Assembly (NCBI GenBank): GCA_963721115.1
Contig: CAVRIA010000021.1
Span: forward strand, 62,001 to 126,000
Origin: CAVRIA01 sp963721115
GTDB lineage: Bacteria > Desulfobacterota > Binatia > HRBIN30 > CADEER01
Reading direction: 5' to 3'
Length of the DNA: 64,000 nt
Shown here: positions 20,380 through 29,176 of the stretch, one piece after another
Layout of the letters: the number at the start of each line of letters is the position of its first letter
Numbering within the stretch: the stretch's first letter is position 1
The notes under the pieces: generated by a model
Database searches by the model: none
The model's input: only the letters and a program-made list of their open reading frames with translations
Told to the model about the DNA's origin: nothing
Position numbers and translations under genes: made by a program

Positions 20380-21627
20380 ATGACTCGCTTCCGCTTCGTT
20401 CACGCCTCCGATCTGCATCTCGACACCCCCTTCGAGGGCGTCGGTCGGGTTCCGCCCGCCGTCGCCGAAGTGCTGCGCGATGCTTCGGTCGATGCGTGGG
20501 AGGCGCTGCTGAAGCTGACCATCGATCGCGATGCGGCGTTTCTCCTCCTGGCCGGCGACGTGTGCGAGGGGCCGGAGCGGGGGATCCGCGCCCAGCGTCG
20601 CTTGCGAGACGGAATCGAGCGCTTGAGCCAGCGCGGCATCCCGGTGCTCCTGGTGCAGGGGAACTCCGATCCGCTCGAGGGCTGGCCGGCGATCCACGCA
20701 TGGCCGCCGGGGGCGACTCTGTTTCGGGGCGCCGCGGTCGCCTCCGTGCCCGTGATCCGGGAGGGCGCACGGCTCGCCACCGTGCACGGCGCCAGCGGCG
20801 GCGGCGCGCAGGATATCGTTCGCGGGTTTCGGCGCGGCGAGGAGGCGGGCCTGCACGTCGGTCTCCTCCACTGCAACGTCGCGGGACAGCTCGAGCACGA
20901 TCCGATGAGCCCGTGCTCGGTGGACGATCTGCGTGCGGCGGGCATGGACTACTGGGCGCTCGGACACGTGCACCGGCGGCTCTACGTCGCCACCGGCGAT
21001 CCGTGGATCGTCTATCCGGGGACTCTGCAAGGGCGGGCGCCGACCGCGGCCGAATGTGGACCCAAGGGAGCGGTGCTGGTCGAGGTCGACGGCGGAGCCG
21101 TCCGCCAGGTGAGCTTCGAAGCGCTCGACCGCGCGCGCTGCGTGCGTTTCGACCTCGACGTGTCGACCTGCGCCGACGCGGCCGCCGTGACGCGGGCGCT
21201 GTTGCGGCGCGCGGAGCTGCTGCGCGACGAGCACGGCGGCCGCGGGCTTCTCCTGCACGCCAGCCTCGCCGGCGAGGGCGCCGCCGGCCGCGATCTGCAG
21301 CGAGCCGGTCGCACCGCGTTCCTCGACGAGCTGCGCCGGCAGTCTGAGTCCTGGAGCCCGTTCGTGTGGTGGGCCGGGGTCGACGACCGGACGCGCGCCG
21401 GCGTCGCCGGCGGCGCGGAGGGGCCGCCCGATCTGGCGGGCATGGTCCGACGGCGAGGCGCCGAGCTGGTGCAGGACGCCGGCCGGCTGGGACGGTTTCT
21501 CGACCAGCGCTTCGAGCCGCTGTTGCGCAAGTGGGTGGCGGAGCTGGAGCCGGACGAAGCGTCCGAGCTCCTGCGCCAGGGTAGCGAGCTGGCGCAGGCA
21601 CTGTTGAACGGCGAGGGGGGTCGGTGA
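20380..21627 (+). CDS. SbcD/YhaO-type metallophosphoesterase (exonuclease family)
   Basis: 415 residues; calcineurin-like phosphoesterase of the Mre11/SbcD/YhaO group, expected to pair with the SbcC-like ATPase encoded next. Metal motifs: ASDLHLD (Asp11, His13), LAGDVCE (Asp60), QGNSD (Asn95), HGASGGG, LLHCN and LGHVHRR. The usual GNHD block is GNSD: Ser96 replaces the His that acts as catalytic acid in Mre11-type nucleases, so nuclease activity may be reduced or altered. Stop overlaps the next start (GTGA), indicating coupled expression. The A/T-rich 80 bases before the ATG probably hold the promoter. Confidence 0.85.
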   Translation: MTRFRFVHASDLHLDTPFEGVGRVPPAVAEVLRDASVDAWEALLKLTIDRDAAFLLLAGDVCEGPERGIRAQRRLRDGIERLSQRGIPVLLVQGNSDPLEGWPAIHAWPPGATLFRGAAVASVPVIREGARLATVHGASGGGAQDIVRGFRRGEEAGLHVGLLHCNVAGQLEHDPMSPCSVDDLRAAGMDYWALGHVHRRLYVATGDPWIVYPGTLQGRAPTAAECGPKGAVLVEVDGGAVRQVSFEALDRARCVRFDLDVSTCADAAAVTRALLRRAELLRDEHGGRGLLLHASLAGEGAAGRDLQRAGRTAFLDELRRQSESWSPFVWWAGVDDRTRAGVAGGAEGPPDLAGMVRRRGAELVQDAGRLGRFLDQRFEPLLRKWVAELEPDEASELLRQGSELAQALLNGEGGR

Positions 21628-24600
21628 GGATTCTGGGCTGGTCGATCGACGACTTCGGCCCCTTCTCGGATTTCAACGTTCACGACTTGCCGGCCGGCCT
21701 GACGGTCTTTCACGGGCCGAACGAGTCGGGCAAGAGCACGTTGATGGCGTTCGTTGCCGGCGTGCTGTTCGGCTTCGACCGCGCCTGGGGGGACGATCAC
21801 GCGGCCGGACGAAGAAGCGGCGGCCGCCTGTTCGTCGCCGGGCGCGACGGCGAGTACACGATCGAGCGGCGGGCGGAGGCCGACGCCCAGCCGCGCCTCG
21901 TCCGTCCGGACGGGCGGCAAGGGGGGGCCGAGGATCTGCAGCGCCTGCTCGGAGGCGTGCACGGAGAGCTCTTCCGGGGGGTGTTCGCGTTCGGTCTGCG
22001 GGAGCTGACGTCCTTCGGCAGGCTGGACCGCGCCGAGCTGCGCGAGCGCCTCTTCTCCGCTCCGGTGGCCGGGGCCGGGCGCTCTGCACGGGCCGTCCTC
22101 GCCGATCTCGAGGACAGGTCCGCGGCGCTGCTCGCCGATGGTCGTGAGGCGCGCATCAACGCGCTGGTGGCGGGGCTCAACGACGTCCGGCCGCGTCTCG
22201 ACGCGGCCCGCCGCGCCGCCGCCGGCTACGGCGAGCTGCGCGACGAGGCCAACTGGTGGAACGGTGAGGTCGAGCGGCTGCGGGCCGAGCTGGCGGACGG
22301 CCGCGCCGGGCGCCGCCGGGTGGAGATGCTGCTCGACCTGTGGCCGGCGTGGCGGGCGCTGGAGGCGGCGCGTCGGGAGTTCGCCGCGCTCGAGCCGATC
22401 GACGAGTTCCCCGACGATGCCCCCGCGCGCCTGGCGGCGGCGGCGGCGCGGCGCGACCAGGCGCGTGCGTCGCTGCGCGGGCTGCGGGAGGAGCAGCGAC
22501 GCGCGCGCGAGGCGCGCGAGGCTCTCGGTTCGATCGAATCGCCACCCGCCGGCGAGGCGCTGGAGAGCGTGCGGGATCGGTTGCCGGCGCACCGGGACAA
22601 TGCCGCGTTCGCGTCGCGCCTGCGCGCCCGACGCGCCGAGGCCGAGCGCGCGGCGGCAGACGGGCGCCGCCTTGCCGGCGCCGGGTGGAGCGAGGAACGC
22701 CTGGCGGCCTTCGACGCCTGCGGCGCGGCGCGCGACGGGCGGATTCGGGGCGAGGCGCTGCGCGCCGCCGGTGCCGAGGAGGAGAGGACCCGCCGCGCCG
22801 TGGCCGCCGCCGGTGATCGCTGGAACGCGATCGAGCGCGAGCGACTCGACGCCAGCGCCCGCCTGCCGGCGATGCCGCCTTCCCGACGCGGACGGGCTCG
22901 CCCGGCGCCGCCAGGCACTCGGGCGACTGCGCGCCAACCTGGCGGCCGTCCAGCTCGACCAGGCACAGGCGGAGGCCCGGGACCGTGGTGTTCACGAGCG
23001 CGAGCGCGCGATTGGAATGCTCGAGGGAGAGCCGGGGCCGCTCCCGTCCGCCTGGCCGCCTGCCGCCGCGGGCGCCGCGTTGCTCGCGGCCGCAGCGATC
23101 ATGATGGGGCGCGCTCTGCGCGGAGACCCCTTCGCGCTCGGCATGCTGGCGATGGTCGTCCTGCTCGCGGTGACCGGCGGCTACGACGTCGCCCGGCGCC
23201 GCCGTCGCGGGCACGAGAGAGAACGGGCGCGCCAGTCGTCTCTGCGGGCTCTGCGCAGCGAGCTGCAGGAGCTGCGCCGCGCCCGCGACGCGCACTGGCA
23301 GTCCGCCGCCTCCCTGCGCGAGAGCGTGAGCAGCGACGCGGCGGAGCTGTCGCTGCCGCGCTTTCCGACCCCCGAGGCGATCGAAGAACGCGCTCTGGAG
23401 CTGGGCGACCTAGAGCTGGCGCGGGAGCGCTGGGAGATGCAGAGGGCTCGTCTCGACGAGCTCGAGGAGCGGGCGCGCGGCGCCTCGAGTGAGCTGCAGG
23501 CTCGCCAGGCGGAGCTGGCGGCGGCGGAGGACGCGACGCGGGGCGCGGCGGCCGCGTGGGAGGAGTGGAAGTCCGCCGCGGGTGTGGCGGGCGAGCTCGC
23601 GCCGGAGCTGCTGGCGGACCGGTTGTTCGAGATCGACGGCGCCCGCGCCGCCGCGGCGGACCTCGCCGCCGCGCGGCGCGCTTGCGAGGCCGCCGAGCGA
23701 AGCGTGGCGCAGTGGGAATCGGAGGCGCGCGCGGCGCTGCGCCGGGCCGGAATCCCGGCCGGCGAGGACCTGTGCGGCGAGGCGCTGATCGCGCGGGTGG
23801 AGGCGGCGAGCTCTCGTCCTCGCGCCGCGGACACGCGGCAGTGGGAAGCGGTCGCGCTGGAGGGCGAGCTGCGCTCGCTCGGTCGCCGCATCGACGCTCT
23901 GGAGGAGGATCTGCGCGGCGTCGAGGCCGCGGTCGACGCCGTCCTGAGGGAGGCAGGAGCCGCCGACGAGATCGAGCTGCGCCGCCGGGGAGAGATTCAC
24001 GAACGCCGCCGGCAGATGCGGCTGGCGATCGAAGGCCGCGTGGAGGACCTCGCCGCGCGGCTCGCGCCGGGCGAGCGCGAAGCGCTGCTCGCCGCCCTGG
24101 CGGACGGAACGCCAGAGCGGTGGAGGGACGAGATCGAGGCGATCGACGCGCGCGCCAGGGAGAGCGAGCGCCTGCTCGCGCAGGCGACCGCGAATCTGCA
24201 GGAGACCCGTCAGGCGTGCCGCGCGCTGGAGGAATCGGCGGAGGTGGCAACGCTGGAAACCGAGTGGTCGGGGTTGATGGCGGAGCTCGACACGGCCGTC
24301 GCGCAGTGGCGGGTCTTCGCCATCGCCCTAGGGTTGGTGGAGGGCTCGCTACAAGAATACGAGCGCACCCGGCAGCCGGCCGTGCTGGTCGATGCGTCTC
24401 GGATCTTCGCCGCCGCCACCGGCGGGCGCTATCCTCGAGTCGTACAGGACGACAGCGGCCGTGCGCTGGCCGTCGTGCAGGGGGACGGGCGTCGCAAGCG
24501 CGTCGACGAGGAGCTCAGCCGCGCCACTGCCGAGCAGCTCTACGTCAGCCTCCGCCTCGGCTTGGTCGCCGACTTCGCACGGCGCGACGCGGCACTGCCG

Positions 24601-24771
24601 GTGCTCATGGACGACGTGCTGGCAAACGCCGACCCGGCGCGGGCGCGCGCCATGGCCGAGGCCCTCGGCGGCTTTGCGCGCGACGGCCAGGTCCTGTTCT
24701 TCACCTGCCACCCCGACACCCGCGACCTGCTGCAGTCCGGCGGCGGGGCGGCGCGCATCGTCGAGGTCTAG
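21624..24771 (+). CDS. SbcC/YhaN-type AAA ATPase (split by a 1-base insertion)
   Basis: Large coiled-coil ATPase, about 1048 residues after repair. Walker A HGPNESGKSTLMAF (about 31-44), long Ala/Arg/Glu-rich coiled coils, a central pair of hydrophobic segments (AAAGAALLAAAAIMMG and FALGMLAMVVLLAVTGGYDV) as in YhaN proteins, and Walker B LPVLMDDVLANAD near the C-terminus. Likely partner of the upstream phosphoesterase in DNA end processing, possibly membrane-tethered. The frame breaks at about 22878-22884: removing one base joins ARLPAMP to PDADGLARRRQ and opens the rest. Translation coupled to the phosphoesterase (GTGA). If the break is real, the protein lacks its Walker B half. Confidence 0.85.
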
Positions 24772-24838
24772 CAGCTCGGCTTGACGAAGAAATCGGCCGC
24801 AGCTACAGGCATGGGGCGATCTCGGATCGCGGCGGCAG

Positions 24839-27232
24839 ATGGCGCGTAAGCCGAAACGCAACTCCGCGCAGGCGCTGCGCACCCTGCACCTGAACGAGGC
24901 GCGCTGGCAGGCCGTCCTCGACACCAACCGCGACGCGATCATCGGCATCGATGGCTGTGGCCGCATCCGGCTCTTCAACCGCAGCGCCGAGGAGACCTTC
25001 GGCTACGCGGCCCGCGAGGTCGTGGGGCACAACGTGAAGATGCTCATGCCGGAGCCCTATCGCGGCGAGCACGACGGCTACATGCGGCGCTACCGCGACA
25101 CCGGCGTGGCCCGCGCCATCGGACGCATCCGGGCCGTCGAGGGCAGGCGCAAGAACGGAGAGGTCTTTCCAATCGAGCTGTCGGTCACCGAGACGCGGGT
25201 GGACGGCGACCTCATCTACACCTCCATCCTGCGCGACGTCACCGAACGGAAGGAAGGCGAGGAAGCCCTGCGCCGCGAGCGCGACTTCGCCGAGCGCCTG
25301 ATCGACGCGGCGCCCATGATCGTCCTCGTCCTCGACCCGGAGGGCCACGTGGTCCGTTTCAATCGCTACCTGGAGGAGATCTCCGGCTACTCCATGGAGG
25401 AGGCGCGCGGAGCGGACTGGTTCGAGACCTTCCTGCCCGCGCACGACCGCGAGCGCAGCCGGCGGATCTTCTCGCAGGTGATCGGCGCCGACCCGGTGCG
25501 CAGTAATGTCAACTCGCTCGTCACCAAAGGCGGCGTCGAGCGCGAGATCGAGTGGTACAGCAAGACGCTCTGCGACGCGCAGGGGGGAGTCATCGGCCTG
25601 CTGGCGGTCGGACAGGACATCACCGGCCGGCGCCGTGCCGAGCGGCGTCTGTCGACGCAGTACGCCATCACCCGTGCGCTGGCGGAATCCGGCTCCTTCG
25701 CGGAGGCGGTACCGTGCCTGTTGGAGTCGATCTGCAGGGGGGGCGGGTGCGAGATCGGCGAGCTCTGGGAAATGGACGAAGGGGATGGGCTGCTGCACCT
25801 GCGCGGTGCCTGGCATGAGCCCTACGTCGCGGCGCCGGCCTTTCTGGCCGAGGAGCGCGCTCACCCGCTGGCTTTGGGCGAAGGCCTGCCGGGCCGCATT
25901 TTCGAGAGCGGCGAGCCGGCTTGGGTGAGCGACGTGAGCACGGAGGCGAAGGTCATCCCCCGGGCCGCGGCCCTGCGGCTCGGCCTTCGCGCCGGCTTCG
26001 GCTTCGCGATCCGCAGCCGCGACGTGACCGTTGGCGCCATGGTCTTCTTCAGCCGCCGGGTCCAGGAGCCGCAACGCGACTGGGTCAAGATGCTGGACGC
26101 CCTCACCCGGCAGATCGGCGACTTCATCGAGCGCAAGCGAATGGAAGGCGAGCGCTCCGAGCTCGCGGCCATCGTCGCCTCCTCGGACGATGCCATCATC
26201 GGCCGCACCCCGGACGGCGTCATCACCAGCTGGAACGCCGGAGCGGAGAAGCTGTACGGCTACTCCGCCGCGGAGGTCGTGGGCCGCTCGGTCGACCTGC
26301 TGGTGCCGGCGGAGTGCCTCGACGAGCTCGACCACATCCTGCGCCGCACCCTGCGCGGCGAGTCCATCGCGCAGTACGAGACCGTCCGGGTGCGGCGCGA
26401 CGGCAGCCGCGTCGATGTGTCGCTCAGCGTCTCGCCGATCCGCGACGCAGAGGGCCGCGTCGTCGGTGCGTCCTCGATCGCCCGCGACATCACCGAGCGC
26501 AAGCGCGTCGAGGCGGCACTGAGCGAGCTGCAGCGCCTGGCCCAGCAGCGGGAGCGCCTGGCCGACGTCGGTGCCATCACCGCCAAGATCATCCACGACG
26601 TGGGAAACCCGCTGGCGGCGCTGTCCCTGCAAGCCCAGCTGATTCTGCGCCGGACCCGCCGCGACCCCGACCAGCCGGTCGCCTCCATCACCCGGACGGC
26701 GGAGCAGATGCTCGCCGAGGCGCAGCGTCTCGAAGGTCTGGTGCGCGAGTTCATGAGCTTCACCGGCGAGCAGCGGCTGGACATCACGCCCATCGAGCTG
26801 TCCCCGTTCCTGCTCCAGGTGGTCGAGGCCTGGCGCCCGTTGGCCAGGGCGCGCGCCATCTCGCTCGAGCTGGAGGCAGCGGAGAAAGTGGCCCCGCTCG
26901 GGGCCGACGAGGAGAAGCTGCGCCGCGTGTTCGACAACCTGGTGAAGAACGCCGTCGAGGCGATCGAGCGGGGGCCGGGCCGCATCGTGATCCGCCTGTC
27001 CGTTCCCAGCTCCGAGAAAGTCCGCATCTCCGTCGAGGATACCGGTCCCGGAATCTCGGAGGGACTGAAGGTCTTCAACTTGTTCGAGACGACGAAACCC
27101 GACGGAACCGGACTTGGCCTGGCCGTTGCAAAGGAGATCGTACTCGCGCACGGGGGCAGTATCGACTACTTCCGACGGGAGCCGCATGGGACGATCTTCC
27201 AAGTCGAACTCCGCAGAGACGGTCGCTTGTAG
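24839..27232 (+). CDS. PAS-PAS-GAF-PAS sensor histidine kinase
   Basis: 797 residues, no membrane span, so probably cytoplasmic. Domains in order: PAS (about 20-140; AIIGIDGCGRIRLFNRSAEE), PAS (about 150-265; LDPEGHVVRFNRYLEEISGY), GAF (about 275-435), PAS (about 440-560; SSDDAIIGRTPDGVITSWN), HisKA with phosphoacceptor His in KIIHDVGNPLAALSLQ, and HATPase_c with DNLVKNAVEAIERG, VEDTGPGISEG and GTGLGLAVAKEIV. The first PAS resembles FixL-type oxygen or redox sensors (FNRSAEETFGYAAREVVG), but no haem was proven. The 3' end overlaps the receiver-like gene by 47 bp, which is therefore its probable partner. Confidence 0.92.
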   Translation: MARKPKRNSAQALRTLHLNEARWQAVLDTNRDAIIGIDGCGRIRLFNRSAEETFGYAAREVVGHNVKMLMPEPYRGEHDGYMRRYRDTGVARAIGRIRAVEGRRKNGEVFPIELSVTETRVDGDLIYTSILRDVTERKEGEEALRRERDFAERLIDAAPMIVLVLDPEGHVVRFNRYLEEISGYSMEEARGADWFETFLPAHDRERSRRIFSQVIGADPVRSNVNSLVTKGGVEREIEWYSKTLCDAQGGVIGLLAVGQDITGRRRAERRLSTQYAITRALAESGSFAEAVPCLLESICRGGGCEIGELWEMDEGDGLLHLRGAWHEPYVAAPAFLAEERAHPLALGEGLPGRIFESGEPAWVSDVSTEAKVIPRAAALRLGLRAGFGFAIRSRDVTVGAMVFFSRRVQEPQRDWVKMLDALTRQIGDFIERKRMEGERSELAAIVASSDDAIIGRTPDGVITSWNAGAEKLYGYSAAEVVGRSVDLLVPAECLDELDHILRRTLRGESIAQYETVRVRRDGSRVDVSLSVSPIRDAEGRVVGASSIARDITERKRVEAALSELQRLAQQRERLADVGAITAKIIHDVGNPLAALSLQAQLILRRTRRDPDQPVASITRTAEQMLAEAQRLEGLVREFMSFTGEQRLDITPIELSPFLLQVVEAWRPLARARAISLELEAAEKVAPLGADEEKLRRVFDNLVKNAVEAIERGPGRIVIRLSVPSSEKVRISVEDTGPGISEGLKVFNLFETTKPDGTGLGLAVAKEIVLAHGGSIDYFRREPHGTIFQVELRRDGRL

Positions 27233-27596
27233 CGATCTGGCGATCTTGGTGATCGACGAGGACGACGGCTTTCGGAACGCGCTCGCCGGGACGCTGATGG
27301 AGGACGGACATCGCGTGGTGGAGATGAAGGTGCCGGCGGCGCTGCCCCTGGACGGCGCACTGGCGAACGTGGCCGTGGTGATCGCCGATCATCCGTCTGA
27401 CGAGGTCAGCTTCGATTTCGCCGACCGACTCGTGCGCGCCCATCCGGACCTGTGGCTCATCTTGACCACCGCGCACTGGACGGAGCACCTGGCCGCGCAG
27501 GCGGAGCGGCGCAAGAACGTGTCCGTGCTGCGCAAGCCGTTCAGCTACGACCGCGTGCACGGCCTGGTGCACCGCCTCGCCGTCCCGCGGCGATGA
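27186..27596 (+). CDS. receiver-like (CheY-fold) protein
   Basis: 136 residues, a single receiver-type domain without output domain. Acidic pocket ILVIDEDDGFRNAL, a candidate phosphoacceptor Asp in VVIADHPSDE, Thr in LILTTAHW and Lys in VLRKPFSYD. The phosphorylation loop departs from the standard pattern (VAVVIADHPSDE in place of D-[IVL]-L-D-x-x-[LM]-P), so phosphorylation is uncertain. ATG at 27186 lies inside the end of the kinase gene, giving a 47-bp overlap. The open frame extends to 27114, but that part only mirrors the kinase gene. Expected to act downstream of the kinase. Confidence 0.75.
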   Translation: MGRSSKSNSAETVACSDLAILVIDEDDGFRNALAGTLMEDGHRVVEMKVPAALPLDGALANVAVVIADHPSDEVSFDFADRLVRAHPDLWLILTTAHWTEHLAAQAERRKNVSVLRKPFSYDRVHGLVHRLAVPRR

Positions 27597-27618
27597 GTGC
27601 CGCGCCGCCGCGCCGCGC

Positions 27619-27984
27619 ATGAAGGAGGGCACGGAGAAGCTGCTCGGCAAGGCTCGCCGGGCGCTGGGCAAGGCGGAGACCGTGCTGGGGGCGGGGTCGG
27701 TCGACCTCGCCGCCGGGCGCGCCTACTACGCGATGTTGCACGCCGCCCAGGCGCTGCTCAACGAACGCGGTCTGCGCCCGCGCTCGCACGCGGCGGTGCA
27801 CGACGCCTTTCGATCGCGCTTCACGGCTGCCGGCCTGCTCGATGAGAAGCTTCACCTGTGGATGGTCGAGGCGCACGCGCGCCGCGCCGCGGAAATCGAC
27901 CTGGCGGAGAGCGATGCCGAGAGGCTGGTTGAACGGGCGCGAGAGTTCGTCACTGCTGCGGATGCCTGGGTCGCCGGGCAGTAG
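27619..27984 (+). CDS. HEPN-domain protein
   Basis: 121 residues, four-helix HEPN fold (PF05168 type): LAAGRAYYAMLHAAQALLNERG, then SHAAVHDAFRSRF and EAHARRAAEIDLAESDAERLVERAREFV. Such proteins are usually the RNase or helper half of MNT-HEPN toxin-antitoxin modules, but no nucleotidyltransferase is adjacent. Here the neighbours are a two-component pair upstream (22 bp gap) and an SDR facing it. It may be a solitary regulator or a leftover of a module. The classical Rx4-6H RNase motif is not obvious. Confidence 0.75.
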   Translation: MKEGTEKLLGKARRALGKAETVLGAGSVDLAAGRAYYAMLHAAQALLNERGLRPRSHAAVHDAFRSRFTAAGLLDEKLHLWMVEAHARRAAEIDLAESDAERLVERAREFVTAADAWVAGQ

Positions 27985-27996
27985 CGCCGCATTCCG

Positions 27997-28746
27997 TCAC
28001 ATGAAGCGGCCGCCGTTCGGGCTCATCACCTGGCCGGTGAAGAAGGCGGCCTCGTCCGAGACCAGGTAGGCGCAGGCGGCGGCGATGTCGTCCGGGGCAC
28101 CGATGCGCCGCACCGGGGCGCCCCGCACGGCGACCTCGAAGATGTCGTCGGAGACGAGGCCCTGGCGGATCATCGGCGTGTCGATCAGGCCCGGCGCGAT
28201 CGCGTTGACCGTGACGCCGGACGGGCCGAGCTCGTGCGCGAGCGCCTTGGTGAAGGCGACGATGCCGCCCTTGGCGGCGGCATAGTGCGACAGGCCGGGT
28301 CCGCCGCCGCTGAGCCCGGCCACCGAAGCGATGTTGACCACCCGGCCCCAGCCCGCCTGAATCATGTCGGGCACCAGGGCTCTGGTGCAGTTGAACGTGC
28401 CCTTCAGGTGCACCGCGATCATGCGGTCCCATTGTTCCTCGGTCATCTCCGCCAACAAGGCGAACTGGCCGATTCCGGCATCGTTGACCAGGATGTCCGC
28501 CGCACCGAGCTGCGCGTGCAGGCGCTCGACCGCCCGTCGCACGGAGAGAGAGTCCGCGACGTCGGTGGCGATCGGCAGCACCTGTCCGCCCAGCGCACGG
28601 ACTCCTTCTGCCGTTTCGTTCGCCCCCTCGTCGTTGATGTCGAAAATGGCCACCGCCACCCCGTCGCGCGCCAGGCGCAGGCAGATGGCGCGCCCGATTC
28701 CCGAGGCTCCTCCGGTGATCACCGCCTTCTTGCCTGAAAGTCCCAT
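27997..28746 (-). CDS. SDR-family oxidoreductase (FabG-like)
   Basis: 249 residues, classical short-chain dehydrogenase. NAD(P)-binding VITGGASGIGRAICLRLA, VNDAGIG in place of the usual NNAG, catalytic Ser in VNIASVAGLSGG and YxxxK in SHYAAAKGGIVAFTKAL. IDTPMIRQGL and SPNGGRFM close the fold. Asp in FDINDEGAN after strand 2 suggests NAD(H) preference. The substrate cannot be inferred; 3-oxoacyl or hydroxysteroid-type alcohols are common for this group. Converges on the HEPN gene with a 12-bp gap. Confidence 0.9.
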   Translation of the reverse strand: MGLSGKKAVITGGASGIGRAICLRLARDGVAVAIFDINDEGANETAEGVRALGGQVLPIATDVADSLSVRRAVERLHAQLGAADILVNDAGIGQFALLAEMTEEQWDRMIAVHLKGTFNCTRALVPDMIQAGWGRVVNIASVAGLSGGGPGLSHYAAAKGGIVAFTKALAHELGPSGVTVNAIAPGLIDTPMIRQGLVSDDIFEVAVRGAPVRRIGAPDDIAAACAYLVSDEAAFFTGQVMSPNGGRFM

Positions 28747-28814
28747 CTCCCCTCTCCTCTACCGCGCGCAGCTCGAGGAAGGGAAGCCCAAAGTCCGGCC
28801 CGGCGGGCGGTTCG

Positions 28815-28907
28815 TTGTGGTGCGGGCATCATGCCTGCTCTGGGCTGGGTCGCGGGAAGGACAGCGGTCGGGGGGACCGCCGTGCAGGCCGGAGGCCCGC
28901 ACCACAA
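28815..28907. repeat. TTGTGG...CCACAA palindromic repeat, copy 1
   Basis: A 93-bp element with 13-bp inverted ends (TTGTGGTGCGGGC / GCCCGCACCACAA). Inner parts can form three hairpins, including gcggtcggggggaccgc. Two further copies lie at 44741-44908 and 47958-48046. It carries no gene and sits in the ~430-bp gap between divergent genes. It looks like a small non-autonomous or REP-like element; no transposase was seen in the window. Confidence 0.75.
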
Positions 28908-28937
28908 TCCAACCAGAGCGACCGCCGCGGGCGGGCA

Positions 28938-28943
28938 TATAAT
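28938..28943 (+). promoter_or_regulatory. possible -10 box upstream of the permuted kinase gene
   Basis: A perfect TATAAT within gcgggcatataatgtcgg, a rare A/T island 234 bp before the kinase start and 30 bp after the palindromic repeat. No good -35 lies 16-18 bp upstream, so this is only a candidate. The remaining ~230 bases to the GTG start show nothing else recognisable. Confidence 0.3.
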
Positions 28944-29176
28944 GTCGGTTAGTCGTTCAGGAATCGCCAGCGGAGCCTTCGCCCGGGCCTTTCGGCTTTC
29001 CTTCCACATACCTGCGCAGCTGGCATGTCACTTGGATGAGCGGACCGGTGTCCAGTGATGCGAGTGAAAATGGCGAGCGCGAGTGACAGTGGCGGCGGTG
29101 GGGTTCGGCGCGGCGTCGCCGTCCGGCCGCGGTCGGCGTCGGGCCGCGACCGGTCGCGTAGAGGGAGGCGCGAACC

